From: Isoalcanivorax pacificus W11-5
GTDB lineage: Bacteria; Pseudomonadota; Gammaproteobacteria; Pseudomonadales; Alcanivoracaceae
Assembly: GCF_000299335.2 (NCBI RefSeq)
Contig: NZ_CP004387.1
Span: 310,001-374,000, forward strand
Length of the DNA: 64,000 nucleotides
Reading direction: 5' to 3'
Shown: piece after piece, positions 23,375 through 35,956 of the stretch
Numbering within the stretch: the stretch's first letter is position 1
Layout: every line of letters starts with the position of its first letter
The notes under the pieces: model-generated
What the model saw: only the letters and a program-made list of their open reading frames with translations
What the model was told of the DNA's origin: nothing
Databases searched by the model: none
Made by a program: the position numbers and the translations under genes

Positions 23375-24979
23375 TCAGCGACGCAGGGCCCAGAGCACCA
23401 GCAGCGCACCGCCAGCGGCGGCCACACCGGCCCAGAAGCCGCCCACGGCCAGCGCCACACCGAGCAGGCCCAGGCCGCCCAGGCCGCCGAGCAGTTTGCG
23501 CCGATGGCGGGTCTGGCCGTCGGCCAGGCGCGCTTCCAGTTGCCGTTGCTGGTAGGGCAGGTGGCGCAGGTTCTCCAGTGCGTCGCGCAGCAGGTCCGGC
23601 ATCTCCGGCAACTGCGCCATCCATTCCGGGGCCCGTGCCTGCAACTTGCGCAGCGTGGCGCTGGGGCCGTAGGCCTCCATCATCCAGGCTTCCAGCAATG
23701 GCCGGCCGGTGCGCCAGATATCCAGTTGCGGGTAGATGCTGCGGCCCAGGCCCTCGATGTGCACCAGGGTCTTCAGCAGCAGGATGTACTGCACCGGCGC
23801 TTCGATATGAAAGCTGCGCGCAGTGTCGAACAGGCGCATCACCAGCGGCGCGAACTCGAGCTTGTCCAGCGGCTGCGACACCAGCGGTTCGACAATCTCG
23901 CGCACGGCGCGCTCGAAGCGTTGCGGATCAATCGGCGCGGTGCTCCAGCCGGCGCGGATCACGGCGTCCACCAGGCCGCTGTAGTCGGCACGCATCACCG
24001 CCAGCACCATGCGGCCGAGCACTTGCAGATCGTGCGGGCCGAGGCGGCCGGCGATGGCGCAGTCCACGGCCAGGTATTGCGGCGAGTGCGGATGCTCGGG
24101 GTTGACGAAAATGTTGCCGGGGTGCATGTCCGCGTGGAAGAAGTTGTAGCGGAACACCTGGGCAAAGAAAATTTCCACGCCGCGTTCGGCCAGCACTTTC
24201 GGGTCGATGCCGGCGGCGCGGATACGTTCGATGTCGTTCACCGGGATGCCGTTGATGCGGTCCATCACCAGCATTTTCGGTGTGGTGTACTGCATGTGGA
24301 TCGGCGGGATGAACAGCAGCGGGCTGAACAGGAACTGGCGGCGCATCAGTTCGCTGTTGTGTGCCTCGGCGGACAGGTCCAGCTCGGCGCGGATGATCAC
24401 CGCATAATCGTCCACCACCTGGCGCGGGCGGAAATAACGGGCGTCCGCCCACAGGCGTTCCAGCCAGGTGGCGCCGAAACGCATCACGGCCAGATCGCGG
24501 TCGACGATATGTCCCAGGCCGGGACGGCGGATCTTGACCACCACTTCGGTGCTGTCCTGAAGCGCGGCGCTGTGGACCTGGGCGATGGATGCCGAGGCCA
24601 GGGGGGTGTCGTCAAAGCGGCTGAAAACGCTGTCGATCGGCACGCCGAGTTCGGCTTCGATACGGGCGCGGGCTTCGCGCACCGGAAACGGTGCCACCTG
24701 ATCCTGCAGGCGCGCCAGCGCGTCGGTCCATTCCGGTGGCAGCAGGTCGCGGCGCGTGGCCAGCAGCTGGCCGAACTTGATGAAGATCGGGCCGAGTTTT
24801 TCCAGCGCGGCGCGCAGCCGTTCGCCTTCGCTCAGGCCACGCGGGCCGAACCAGCTCGACGGCATCAGGTATTGCAGCACCAGCAGCGGCGCACGCGCCG
24901 GGTGCGATGGCATCAGGGAGATCAGCCGGTACGCGCAGAGGACATGCACCACATAGAGAATCCGGGCAAGCAGGCTCAT
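23375..24979 (-). CDS. ubiB: Ubiquinone biosynthesis ATPase/kinase-like protein UbiB
   Basis: Atypical kinase-fold (ABC1/ADCK/UbiB) protein needed for ubiquinone synthesis, probably extracting lipid precursors from the membrane. 534 residues with the family KxGQ motif in [14 protein letters not shown], the Ala-rich loop [11 protein letters not shown], catalytic-loop-like [11 protein letters not shown] and a DFG-like DCA segment. Two C-terminal transmembrane helices (about 490-530) anchor it. It overlaps ubiJ by 4 bp. Confidence 0.96.
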   Translation of the reverse strand: MSLLARILYVVHVLCAYRLISLMPSHPARAPLLVLQYLMPSSWFGPRGLSEGERLRAALEKLGPIFIKFGQLLATRRDLLPPEWTDALARLQDQVAPFPVREARARIEAELGVPIDSVFSRFDDTPLASASIAQVHSAALQDSTEVVVKIRRPGLGHIVDRDLAVMRFGATWLERLWADARYFRPRQVVDDYAVIIRAELDLSAEAHNSELMRRQFLFSPLLFIPPIHMQYTTPKMLVMDRINGIPVNDIERIRAAGIDPKVLAERGVEIFFAQVFRYNFFHADMHPGNIFVNPEHPHSPQYLAVDCAIAGRLGPHDLQVLGRMVLAVMRADYSGLVDAVIRAGWSTAPIDPQRFERAVREIVEPLVSQPLDKLEFAPLVMRLFDTARSFHIEAPVQYILLLKTLVHIEGLGRSIYPQLDIWRTGRPLLEAWMMEAYGPSATLRKLQARAPEWMAQLPEMPDLLRDALENLRHLPYQQRQLEARLADGQTRHRRKLLGGLGGLGLLGVALAVGGFWAGVAAAGGALLVLWALRR

Positions 24980-25632
24980 GCACCGGCCTCGTCGCCACGG
25001 GCCTGTTGCAGGCGCTGGATGCGGACCTGTAACCGTTCGGTGGCCATCTCCAGTTCTTCCACGTCGCGACCGAATTCGCGCAGCGCGTGGCGTGACGGCA
25101 GCAGGCCGCTTTCTTCACCGAGGTAGCGGCTGCCCTGTTGCGCCAGCCGTTCCAGCCCCTGCCTTGCCCAGCTGAACAGTTGCCGTGCGCCGTGATCCAG
25201 TTGCTGGGCCATTTCGCTGCCGAGCACCGGCTCGAACAAAGCGCCCCAGTCGATATCCAGATCACGGGCGATGGCGCTGAGTTGTTGCAGCAGTTCGCGG
25301 TCGCCGCGAATGCTGACCGGGCCACCGATGACGCCCGGCGCACTGCGCCAGTCGAGCAGTTGTGCCGCCAGTTCCAGTGCGCCCCCACTGACGCTGACAT
25401 CGGCTTCCGCGTCGCTGCTGTGATAGCACTCGACGCCGTCCTCGACGATCAGTACATATACCGCGCGGGCAGGAAAGCGCAGGTGCACGGACACCAGCCG
25501 GCCGCTGTGTTCGGCCAGCCGCTGCTGTGTCGCCGGGTCGGCGCGCAGTGCGGCGTTGACGGCGCGTTCGATGCTGGCCAGCAGCGCGGTTTCAAAAAGG
25601 CCCGGTGGGCGGGACTGATGTTCCAGTGTCAT
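24976..25632 (-). CDS. ubiJ: Ubiquinone biosynthesis accessory factor UbiJ (SCP2 domain)
   Basis: Lipid-binding accessory protein of the Ubi metabolon. 218 residues: an SCP2-like N-terminal region (residues about 15-115) and a C-terminal coiled coil (REFGRDVEELEMATERLQVR). It lies between ubiE and ubiB, with 3-bp spacing to ubiE and a 4-bp overlap with ubiB, the standard ubiEJB order. Confidence 0.93.
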   Translation of the reverse strand: MTLEHQSRPPGLFETALLASIERAVNAALRADPATQQRLAEHSGRLVSVHLRFPARAVYVLIVEDGVECYHSSDAEADVSVSGGALELAAQLLDWRSAPGVIGGPVSIRGDRELLQQLSAIARDLDIDWGALFEPVLGSEMAQQLDHGARQLFSWARQGLERLAQQGSRYLGEESGLLPSRHALREFGRDVEELEMATERLQVRIQRLQQARGDEAGA

Positions 25633-25635
25633 GGG

Positions 25636-26385
25636 TTACACCTTGAAGCCGCGATGCAGGGCAACGATGCCGCCGGTCATGTTGAAGTAGTCGCAGCGGG
25701 CAAAGCCGGCGTCTTCCATCATGCCTTTCAGTGTCGCCTGGTCCGGGTGCATGCGAATGGATTCGGCCAGGTACTGATAGCTCTCGGCATCGTTGGCCAC
25801 CGCTTTGCCCAGCCGTGGCAACACGCTGAAGGAATAGAAATCATAGAGTTTCGACAGGGGCGCGTGCACCGGCTTGGAAAATTCCAGCACCAGCAGACGG
25901 CCGCCGGGTTTCAGCACGCGCAGCATGGAGCGCAGCGCCTTGTCCTTGTCGGTGACGTTGCGCAGGCCGAAGGCGATGGTAATGGTATTGAAGGTGTTGT
26001 CTTCAAATGGGAGTGCCTCGGCGTTGACCTGCGCCACCTGGGTGTTGTGCGCGCAGCCGGCATCGAACAGCCGGTCGCGGCCCACCGCCAGCATGGCGTC
26101 GTTGATGTCCGCCAGCACCACCTGGCCGCTGTCGCCGACAATCTTCGAAAACTTGATCGCCAGGTCGCCGGTGCCGCCGGCCAGGTCCAGCACCGTGTGG
26201 CCCGGACGCACGCCGGCCAGTTCGATGGTGAAGCGCTTCCAGGCGCGGTGAATGCCCATCGACATCAGGTCGTTCATCAGGTCGTACTTGGGCGCCACCG
26301 AACGGAACACCCCGGCTACGCGGCTGGCCTTGTCCTGCCAGGCCACTTGCTGATAGCCAAAGTGGGTGGTCTTGTCGTCCGCCAT
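25636..26385 (-). CDS. ubiE: Ubiquinone/menaquinone C-methyltransferase UbiE
   Basis: SAM-dependent C-methylation of the quinone ring (demethylmenaquinone and 2-polyprenyl-6-methoxybenzoquinol). 249 residues with the start [23 protein letters not shown] motif [16 protein letters not shown], and the ubiE signature [18 protein letters not shown]. First of ubiEJB and separated by 2 bp from the upstream gene. Confidence 0.97.
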   Translation of the reverse strand: MADDKTTHFGYQQVAWQDKASRVAGVFRSVAPKYDLMNDLMSMGIHRAWKRFTIELAGVRPGHTVLDLAGGTGDLAIKFSKIVGDSGQVVLADINDAMLAVGRDRLFDAGCAHNTQVAQVNAEALPFEDNTFNTITIAFGLRNVTDKDKALRSMLRVLKPGGRLLVLEFSKPVHAPLSKLYDFYSFSVLPRLGKAVANDAESYQYLAESIRMHPDQATLKGMMEDAGFARCDYFNMTGGIVALHRGFKV

Positions 26386-26387
26386 GC

Positions 26388-27113
26388 TCAGTGCTCCGTG
26401 GGTGATGCGGGATGGAAGGGCGCCTTGAAGGGGTCGCGGCTGCCGGCCAGCAGCCGCTGCATCACGACCCGTTCGCGCTGTGCCAGCCGGCCCAGCAGGT
26501 CATTGACGCTGTGCAGCGGGCGCATAGCGCCAAAACCGTGGTCGAGGAAATCATACAGACTGCCGAAGCCGGCCGCATGGGCCGGGCGGCGCACCATGCG
26601 GAAGGTGGCCTGGATCATCCGGCTTCTCACGTATTTGTCGATGTGCACGCCGATCTCGCTGATCAGCAGCAGTTGCCGGGCGCGGTCGTCGTCGCGGCCC
26701 TGGGTGCGGTAAGCAGCGGCATAGGCCACCTCGGTCAGTGGCTGGTCGAGCGCCGGGCCCATCTGTTCGGCCAGGTGCTCATCCAGCACCTGCGTCAGCA
26801 CGGCGGTGTCGAGCACGCTGGCGGAGGTGGCCATGACGCGATCCGGCAGCAGTTTCAGCGCTTTTGGCAGGGCGCGGCGGATCTCGCTGGCGACCGGGGT
26901 CAGGTCGCGGCCGCCGTAGACGTCGGTGAACAGGAATTCCACCGCCGGGGCGTTGTCCGGCAATTCGAGGATGTCGCGGTGGGTGCGGTAGAGCCGTTCG
27001 CTCTGCCAGGCCTGCAGGGTATTCAGGCGCTGCCGGAACAGCCGGTCGTCACCATGCTGGCGCAGGGCAAAGAAGCGTTCCAGGGCATCTTGTAAGCGTT
27101 CGCCTGCTGTCAT
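26388..27113 (-). CDS. Conserved FFLEELY-motif-type protein of the ubi locus
   Basis: The protein has about 241 residues and is mostly helical, with no signal or membrane segment. It contains [11 protein letters not shown], which looks like the defining segment of 'FFLEELY motif' proteins found in gammaproteobacteria beside ubiE; the function of that family is unknown. I prefer the ATG at 27111-27113 ([15 protein letters not shown]), because the upstream ATG at 27146 lies inside a TATGAT sequence that looks like a -10 promoter element. Its stop is 2 bp from ubiE, so it is the promoter-proximal gene of this operon. Confidence 0.65.
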   Translation of the reverse strand: MTAGERLQDALERFFALRQHGDDRLFRQRLNTLQAWQSERLYRTHRDILELPDNAPAVEFLFTDVYGGRDLTPVASEIRRALPKALKLLPDRVMATSASVLDTAVLTQVLDEHLAEQMGPALDQPLTEVAYAAAYRTQGRDDDRARQLLLISEIGVHIDKYVRSRMIQATFRMVRRPAHAAGFGSLYDFLDHGFGAMRPLHSVNDLLGRLAQRERVVMQRLLAGSRDPFKAPFHPASPTEH

Positions 27114-27187
27114 GGCCGCCACCGTCCGGGTGTGAGGCGCGATCATAGCAGGCGCAGCGGGGTGGGTGTAGGCGCGGCTGGCTAAGT

Positions 27188-27240
27188 GTGGCCGGCGAGG
27201 CGTGGCCGGCGAGGCGCGGCTGTCCGCCGTGCCTCGCCGG
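27188..27240. repeat. 14-nt tandem repeat and GC-rich hairpin between operons
   Basis: GTGGCCGGCGAGGC occurs twice in a row (27188-27215). The second copy's CCGGCGAGGC pairs perfectly with GCCTCGCCGG at 27231-27240. No T-run follows on either strand, so it is not a normal terminator. It sits after hslU and upstream of the ubi operon. Confidence 0.7.
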
Positions 27241-27249
27241 TTGCCCGGA

Positions 27250-28578
27250 TCAGAGAATGTAGCGGCTCAGATCGTCGTCAGCGGCCAGTTCACCCAGATA
27301 GCGGTCCACGGCGGCAGCGTCGATCACCAGCGCCTTGTCGTGGTACTGGGTAGCCAGGTCGTCGGCGTCGTAGCTGATTTCCTCCAGCAGTTTTTCCAGC
27401 ACCGTGTGCAGGCGCCGGGCACCGATATTCTCGACCCGTTCGTTGACCTGCCAGGCCACCTCGGCGATGCGGCGGATGCAGTCGGGGGTGAACTCGACTT
27501 TCAGGCCTTCGGTGGCCAGCAGTGCGCGGTACTGTTCTGTCAGCGAGGCGTTCGGTTCGGTCAGGATGCACTCGAAATCGGCCACGCTGAGGGCGTCCAG
27601 CTCGACGCGGATCGGCAGCCGGCCCTGCAATTCCGGGATCAGGTCCGACGGCTTGCTCAGGTGGAACGCGCCGGAGGCGATGAACAGGATGTGGTCGGTG
27701 TGCACCATGCCGTACTTGGTGCTGACGGTGCTGCCCTCGATCAGCGGCAGGAGGTCACGCTGCACGCCTTCGCGGCTGACATCGGTGCCGCCGGTATCGC
27801 CACGCTTGGCGACCTTGTCGATCTCGTCGATGAAGACGATGCCGTTGTTTTCCACCAGGTCCACGGCGCGGCTTTTCAGCTCGTCTTCGTTGACCAGCCT
27901 GGCGGCCTCCTCGTCACGGACCAGCCGGCGTGCGTCGGCGACCTTGATCTTGCGCGTCTTGCGCTTGCCGCCGCCCATGCGCGAGAACATCTGCTGGAGC
28001 TGGCTGGTCATTTCCTCCATGCCCGGTGGGGCCATGATCTCGACGCCCATGGGTTGCGAGGCCAACTCGATTTCGATTTCGCGGTCGTCCAGCTCACCTT
28101 CACGCAGTTTCTTGCGAAACAGTTGCCGGGTGCTGCTGTCGGTGGGCGCTTCGGCGCCCCGGGCCGGTGGCAGCAACGCATCCAGAATGCGTTCCTCGGC
28201 GGCGTCTTCGGCGCGGTGCTGCTGGCGCTGGATTTCCTTTTCGCGCAGCAGCTTGATGGCCATTTCCATCAGGTCGCGGATGATCGATTCCACATCACGG
28301 CCAACGTAGCCGACCTCGGTGAACTTGGTCGCTTCCACCTTGATGAAGGGCGCATCGGCCAGCCGTGCCAGCCGCCGCGCGATTTCGGTCTTGCCGACGC
28401 CGGTGGGGCCGATCATCAGGATGTTTTTCGGCGCCACTTCGTTGCGCAGTTCCGGCGCCAGCTGCATGCGCCGCCAGCGGGTCCGCAGGGCCAGTGCGAC
28501 AGCACGCTTGGCGGCGTCCTGGCCAACGATGTGACGATTGAGTTCGGAGACGATTTCTCGGGGAGTCAGGGCAGGCAT
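27250..28578 (-). CDS. hslU: ATP-dependent protease ATPase subunit HslU
   Basis: AAA+ unfoldase that feeds substrates to HslV. 442 residues with Walker [16 protein letters not shown], the pore loop GYVGRDVE, an acidic I-domain insertion (about 110-240), Walker [10 protein letters not shown], and the C-terminal tail DDDLSRYIL that inserts into HslV. 5 bp after hslV; the pair is under a sigma32-type promoter. Confidence 0.98.
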   Translation of the reverse strand: MPALTPREIVSELNRHIVGQDAAKRAVALALRTRWRRMQLAPELRNEVAPKNILMIGPTGVGKTEIARRLARLADAPFIKVEATKFTEVGYVGRDVESIIRDLMEMAIKLLREKEIQRQQHRAEDAAEERILDALLPPARGAEAPTDSSTRQLFRKKLREGELDDREIEIELASQPMGVEIMAPPGMEEMTSQLQQMFSRMGGGKRKTRKIKVADARRLVRDEEAARLVNEDELKSRAVDLVENNGIVFIDEIDKVAKRGDTGGTDVSREGVQRDLLPLIEGSTVSTKYGMVHTDHILFIASGAFHLSKPSDLIPELQGRLPIRVELDALSVADFECILTEPNASLTEQYRALLATEGLKVEFTPDCIRRIAEVAWQVNERVENIGARRLHTVLEKLLEEISYDADDLATQYHDKALVIDAAAVDRYLGELAADDDLSRYIL

Positions 28579-28583
28579 GAGGG

Positions 28584-29123
28584 TTACCAGGATAATTCTT
28601 CGAAGGTGTGATTGAGATTGGTATAGATGCAGATGTTGCCGGCGATGGTCAGGCTCTTGGCAACGATCTCGCGGGCGGGCAGCTCGGTGTTCTCCAGCAG
28701 CGCCGTGGCGGCGGACTGGGCAAACGGCCCGCCGGAACCAATCGCGATCAGATTGTTTTCAGGTTCGATCACATCACCGTTGCCGGTGATGATCAGGGAA
28801 TTCTCTTTGTCGGCCACGGCCAGCAGGGCCTCCAGCCGGCGCAGGGCGCGGTCGGTACGCCAGTCCTTGGCCAGCTCGACGGCAGCACGGACCAGATGGC
28901 CCTGGTGCTTTTCCAGCTGTGCCTCGAAGCGCTCGAACAGGGTAAAGGCGTCGGCGGTGCCGCCGGCGAAACCGGCAATGACCTTGCCGTGATACAGGCG
29001 CCGCACCTTGCGGGCATTGCCTTTCATGATGGTGTTGCCCAGGCTCACCTGGCCATCACCGCCGATCACGACGCTGTTGCCGCGTCGCACGGAGACGATG
29101 GTGGTGCCGCGATACTGTTCCAT
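28584..29123 (-). CDS. hslV: ATP-dependent protease peptidase subunit HslV
   Basis: Proteasome-like threonine protease. 179 residues; after a short leader MEQYRG the catalytic Thr begins TTIVSVRRG, exposed on removal of the leader. [22 protein letters not shown] and [17 protein letters not shown] are family motifs. The ATG at 29121-29123 follows GAAGGAG; a longer frame would extend into the sigma32-type promoter. Confidence 0.98.
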   Translation of the reverse strand: MEQYRGTTIVSVRRGNSVVIGGDGQVSLGNTIMKGNARKVRRLYHGKVIAGFAGGTADAFTLFERFEAQLEKHQGHLVRAAVELAKDWRTDRALRRLEALLAVADKENSLIITGNGDVIEPENNLIAIGSGGPFAQSAATALLENTELPAREIVAKSLTIAGNICIYTNLNHTFEELSW

Positions 29124-29156
29124 GGGGGCTCCTTCGCCACGGGGTGGTGACAGGGG

Positions 29157-29184
29157 ATATGGGGCAATGCCGAGGAATCTCAAG
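29157..29184 (-). promoter_or_regulatory. Sigma32 (heat-shock) promoter of hslVU
   Basis: CTTGAGA, 13-bp spacer, CCCCATAT on the minus strand: nearly identical to the sigma32 consensus (CTTGAAA-N13/14-CCCCATNT). Transcription should start near 29150, 27 nt before the hslV ATG. Confidence 0.85.
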
Positions 29185-29192
29185 GCGGGAAG

Positions 29193-29217
29193 GCGTCAGG
29201 CGCGGTGCGCCTGACGC
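29193..29217. other. Strong hairpin between SPOR gene and hslV promoter
   Basis: 11-bp perfect stem GCGTCAGGCGC / GCGCCTGACGC with a 3-base loop. The sequence following on the minus strand is only weakly T-rich, so it may be a partial terminator or an insulator separating the SPOR-gene transcript from the heat-shock promoter. Confidence 0.6.
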
Positions 29218-29227
29218 GAGCGGTGCA

Positions 29228-29827
29228 TCAGCCGGGGTTTTTGACCTGGATCGGCAGGGTCTCGATGCCGGCGGTGGCCAGTTTGTCCTGCGCGCGGTGC
29301 AGCGCATTGACGTTGTTGAACGGGCCGATCATGACCCGGTGCCAGGTGTCGCCGGACTCCAGGCTGACCGGCTGCACGCGGGCCTCATAGCCTTGCAGGA
29401 TCAGCTCGGCGCGGCGGCGGTCGGCGTCCTGGCTGCGGCGGAAGCTGCCGGCCTGGAGCAGGAAGTGCTCATTGTGGCGGCTGGGCACCTCGGCGTTCGG
29501 TGTGCTGGTACGGCCATTGTTGCGTGCCGGGGCGGGGGCGTCGTCCTCGCCTTTGGGGACGATCACTTCCATCTGCGGCAACACCGCGTAGAAATCGAAG
29601 CGCGGGCCTTTTTCTTCCGTCTTCGGCGCGGTGGCCGGTTCAGGCTGGCTGGCGCTGCGGGGGGCATTGCCTGCCTGATGTTCAAGCTGTGTCTGCCCCA
29701 GGTGGAACAGAAAGGCGATGAACAGGCCGCTGACCACGCCGGTGAACAGCCAGACCCAGCCCGGCACGGTGCGTTGTGAGGAAGTGGATTTGCTCGCGCC
29801 CCGGCGGGGGGCGGGTTTGCGTGCCAT
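29228..29827 (-). CDS. SPOR-domain membrane protein (FtsN-like)
   Basis: Bitopic inner membrane protein, 199 residues: a short basic cytoplasmic N-terminus (ARKPAPRRGASKS), one transmembrane helix (about 22-41, WVWLFTGVVSGLFIAFLFHL), a Pro/Ala linker and a C-terminal SPOR domain (about 120-197) that binds denuded septal peptidoglycan. This placement between argS and hslV is where ftsN-like genes lie in gammaproteobacteria. Its ATG directly follows the argS stop with no gap. Confidence 0.88.
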   Translation of the reverse strand: MARKPAPRRGASKSTSSQRTVPGWVWLFTGVVSGLFIAFLFHLGQTQLEHQAGNAPRSASQPEPATAPKTEEKGPRFDFYAVLPQMEVIVPKGEDDAPAPARNNGRTSTPNAEVPSRHNEHFLLQAGSFRRSQDADRRRAELILQGYEARVQPVSLESGDTWHRVMIGPFNNVNALHRAQDKLATAGIETLPIQVKNPG

Positions 29828-33860
<4,033 letters not shown>

Positions 33861-33893
33861 GGGAGCCCTTCCTTAGATGATGGTGTTTTCGAC

Positions 33894-33921
33894 TTGCGGA
33901 ATGCGGCCAAGCTGGTAGTAT
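33894..33921 (+). promoter_or_regulatory. Sigma70-type promoter of rpmE
   Basis: TTGCGG, 16-bp spacer, TAGTAT, upstream of rpmE with a leader of about 110 nt. It lies in the priA/rpmE divergent region. Confidence 0.4.
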
Positions 33922-34040
33922 TCGCGTTCCCTTTTGCCCGGCGCAAGCCAAATGTGTGGTGCCTGACTGTGTTTTTGTGACCAGGAGACATCCCGTCACG
34001 AAGGCCAGATGCGGGTAGCGACACTGTACGGAGTCGAGCC

Positions 34041-34262
34041 ATGAAAGCAGAGATTCATCCTGATTACCAGAACGTGACCATTACCTGCTCCTGCGGGAAT
34101 GTCATGCATACGCGTTCCACCCGTTGCGAAGATTTCCTCGTGGACGTGTGCTCCAAATGCCACCCGTTCTATACCGGCACCCAGAAGGTGGCTGACAGCG
34201 GTGGTCAGATCGACAAGTTCAAACAACGCTTTGGTGTGATCAGCTCCCGCAAGAAGAGCTGA
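34041..34262 (+). CDS. rpmE: 50S ribosomal protein L31 (zinc-binding type)
   Basis: 73 residues. Four zinc-ligand cysteines are present: CSC at residues 16-18 and CSKC at about 37-40. So this is the C+ (zinc) form, not the zinc-independent paralogue. The start ATG opens the standard [12 protein letters not shown]. Confidence 0.98.
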   Translation: MKAEIHPDYQNVTITCSCGNVMHTRSTRCEDFLVDVCSKCHPFYTGTQKVADSGGQIDKFKQRFGVISSRKKS

Positions 34263-34298
34263 CCCGCCCGCTGACGACAATCCGTCCAGCAGCAGCTC

Positions 34299-34324
34299 AA
34301 AAAGCACCCCGGCGGGTGCTTTTT
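34299..34324 (+). terminator. Rho-independent terminator of rpmE
   Basis: 11-bp stem AAAAAGCACCC / GGGTGCTTTTT with loop CGGC. T-rich on both strands, so it may work bidirectionally. Confidence 0.9.
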
Positions 34325-34401
34325 GTGTTTTGGGCAATAGAACAGTATGTATAGCTGTCCCGGCTGTTGACCGGGATGTTGGAAAGACCAGGGAGACCAG
34401 C

Positions 34402-35679
34402 ATGTCGGATGATTTCAAGCAGGCGGCGCTTGATTACCACGCCAAGCCCCGACCGGGAAAAATCAGTGTCGAGATCACCAAGCCCACCGAAACGGGCGCG
34501 GATCTGACGCTGGCCTACAGCCCGGGCGTGGCCGAGCCGGTGCGTGAAATTGCCCGAGAGCCGGAGCTGGCCTACCGCTATACCTCCAAGGGCAACCTGG
34601 TGGCCGTGATCAGTGATGGCACCGCCATCCTGGGCCTGGGCGACCTGGGGGCGCTGGCGTCCAAGCCGGTGATGGAAGGCAAGGGTATTCTGTTCAAGCG
34701 CTTCGCCGGTATCGACGTGTTCGATATCGAAGTCGAGGCGGAGAGCCCGCAAGCCTTCATTGATACGGTCACCCGCATCCACGTCACCTTTGGCGGCATC
34801 AATCTGGAAGACATCAAGGCGCCGGAATGCTTCGAGATCGAACGCATTCTCAAGGAACAGTGTGATATCCCGGTATTCCATGACGACCAGCACGGCACCG
34901 CCATTGTCTGCTGCGCCGGCCTGCTCAATGCGCTGACCTTGCAGCAGAAGAAAATCGAAGACATCGTCGTCGTGTGCGTCGGTGCCGGCGCCGCCGGTGT
35001 CGCCTCGATCAAGCTGATGATCGAGCTGGGCGTGCGCAAGGACAACATCCTGATGCTGGATCGCAAGGGTGTGATCCACAGCCGTCGCGATGACCTGAAC
35101 CAGTACAAGGCGGCGTTTGCGGTGGACACCGACAAGCGCACGCTGGCCGATGCGCTGAAGGACGCCGATGTGTTTATCGGTGTCTCCGGCCCGGACATGC
35201 TGACGCCGGACATGGTCAGCAGCATGGCGCCGAACCCGATCATCTTTGCCCTGGCCAACCCGGACCCGGAAATTCGCCCGGAACTGGCGCGCTCGGTGCG
35301 GCAGGACCTGATCATTGCCACCGGCCGCTCGGATTACCCGAACCAGGTCAACAACGTGCTGGGTTTCCCCTACATTTTCCGTGGTGCGCTGGATGTACGC
35401 GCCAGCGCCATCAACGAGACCATGAAGCTGGCAGCGGTGCATGCGATTGCGTCACTGGTCCGTGAGCCGGCACCGGAAGTGGTGTCGCGCGCCTACGGCG
35501 GCCAGACACTGACGTTTGGCCCGGAATACATCATTCCAAAGCCGAACGACCCGCGCCTGCTGGGCGTGGTATCGGCGGCAGTGGCCCGTGCTGCGGTGGA
35601 CACCGGCGTCGCCCGCAAGGGCTACCCGGCCCACTATCCGCTGGAAACGGTGGACGATATCTTCCCCGGCGAGCTCTGA
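34402..35679 (+). CDS. maeB: NAD(P)-dependent malic enzyme, short form
   Basis: Oxidative decarboxylation of malate to pyruvate. 425 residues: an N-terminal malic domain with LAYSPGVAEPVREIA and the metal/acid motif VFHDDQHGTAIV, then a Rossmann domain (VVCVGAGAAGVASI). The C-terminal phosphotransacetylase-like domain of long MaeB proteins is absent. The ATG at 34402 has GGGAGA upstream. The terminator behind it carries the second copy of the 191-bp element. Confidence 0.93.
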   Translation: MSDDFKQAALDYHAKPRPGKISVEITKPTETGADLTLAYSPGVAEPVREIAREPELAYRYTSKGNLVAVISDGTAILGLGDLGALASKPVMEGKGILFKRFAGIDVFDIEVEAESPQAFIDTVTRIHVTFGGINLEDIKAPECFEIERILKEQCDIPVFHDDQHGTAIVCCAGLLNALTLQQKKIEDIVVVCVGAGAAGVASIKLMIELGVRKDNILMLDRKGVIHSRRDDLNQYKAAFAVDTDKRTLADALKDADVFIGVSGPDMLTPDMVSSMAPNPIIFALANPDPEIRPELARSVRQDLIIATGRSDYPNQVNNVLGFPYIFRGALDVRASAINETMKLAAVHAIASLVREPAPEVVSRAYGGQTLTFGPEYIIPKPNDPRLLGVVSAAVARAAVDTGVARKGYPAHYPLETVDDIFPGEL

Positions 35680-35697
35680 TCGCCGGGCACAAAAAAA

Positions 35698-35715
35698 GCG
35701 GGTTTCAGAACCGCC
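35698..35715 (+). terminator. Malic enzyme terminator hairpin, proximal copy (degenerate)
   Basis: An 18-nt hairpin, GCGGGTTTCAGAACCGCC. It differs from the distal copy only in the order of two bases near its 3' end, which weakens the stem, and its T-run has been displaced by the element. It probably terminates poorly now. Confidence 0.6.
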
Positions 35716-35906
35716 TCAGACTGAGGACAAACCCCTGTTTTTATGAATCACCTCTTCGAGGCGATATAAAAGTGGGTGGTCGCATTCCAGGTTGCAGCCC
35801 TATGGCTATGCAAGTGGAGGCTATCACCAGAAAAACAGCGACTCTTTGCCCTGGGTGGATAATTTTTTAGTAGAAGAATGGCTGCCGAGGTTTGTCAGCA
35901 GCCTGA
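35716..35906 (+). mobile_element. 191-bp MITE-like element inserted in the malic enzyme terminator, copy 2
   Basis: Identical throughout to the copy at 12281-12471 and in the same orientation relative to the upstream gene. It is bordered by two copies of the local 18-nt terminator hairpin (35698-35715 and 35907-35924). Because the hairpins differ between loci and the element does not, the shared sequence ends exactly at TCAGACTG and CAGCCTGA. No transposase gene. Confidence 0.8.
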
Positions 35907-35931
35907 GCGGGTTTCAGAACCCGCTTTTTTT
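35907..35931 (+). terminator. Malic enzyme terminator hairpin, distal copy
   Basis: GCGGGTTTCAGAACCCGC forms a 5-bp stem (GCGGG/CCCGC), extended by A-T pairs, and is followed by TTTTTTT. This is the functional copy after the element and may also limit transcription from the convergent PBP1A gene. Confidence 0.8.
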
Positions 35932-35956
35932 GTGCCCGCATGTTCTGCGGGACGGA

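Noticed and set aside
23504-26712. Long plus-strand frames across ubiB, ubiJ and ubiE
   Set aside because: Shadow frames of the ubi genes, with no ribosome site and no domain content.
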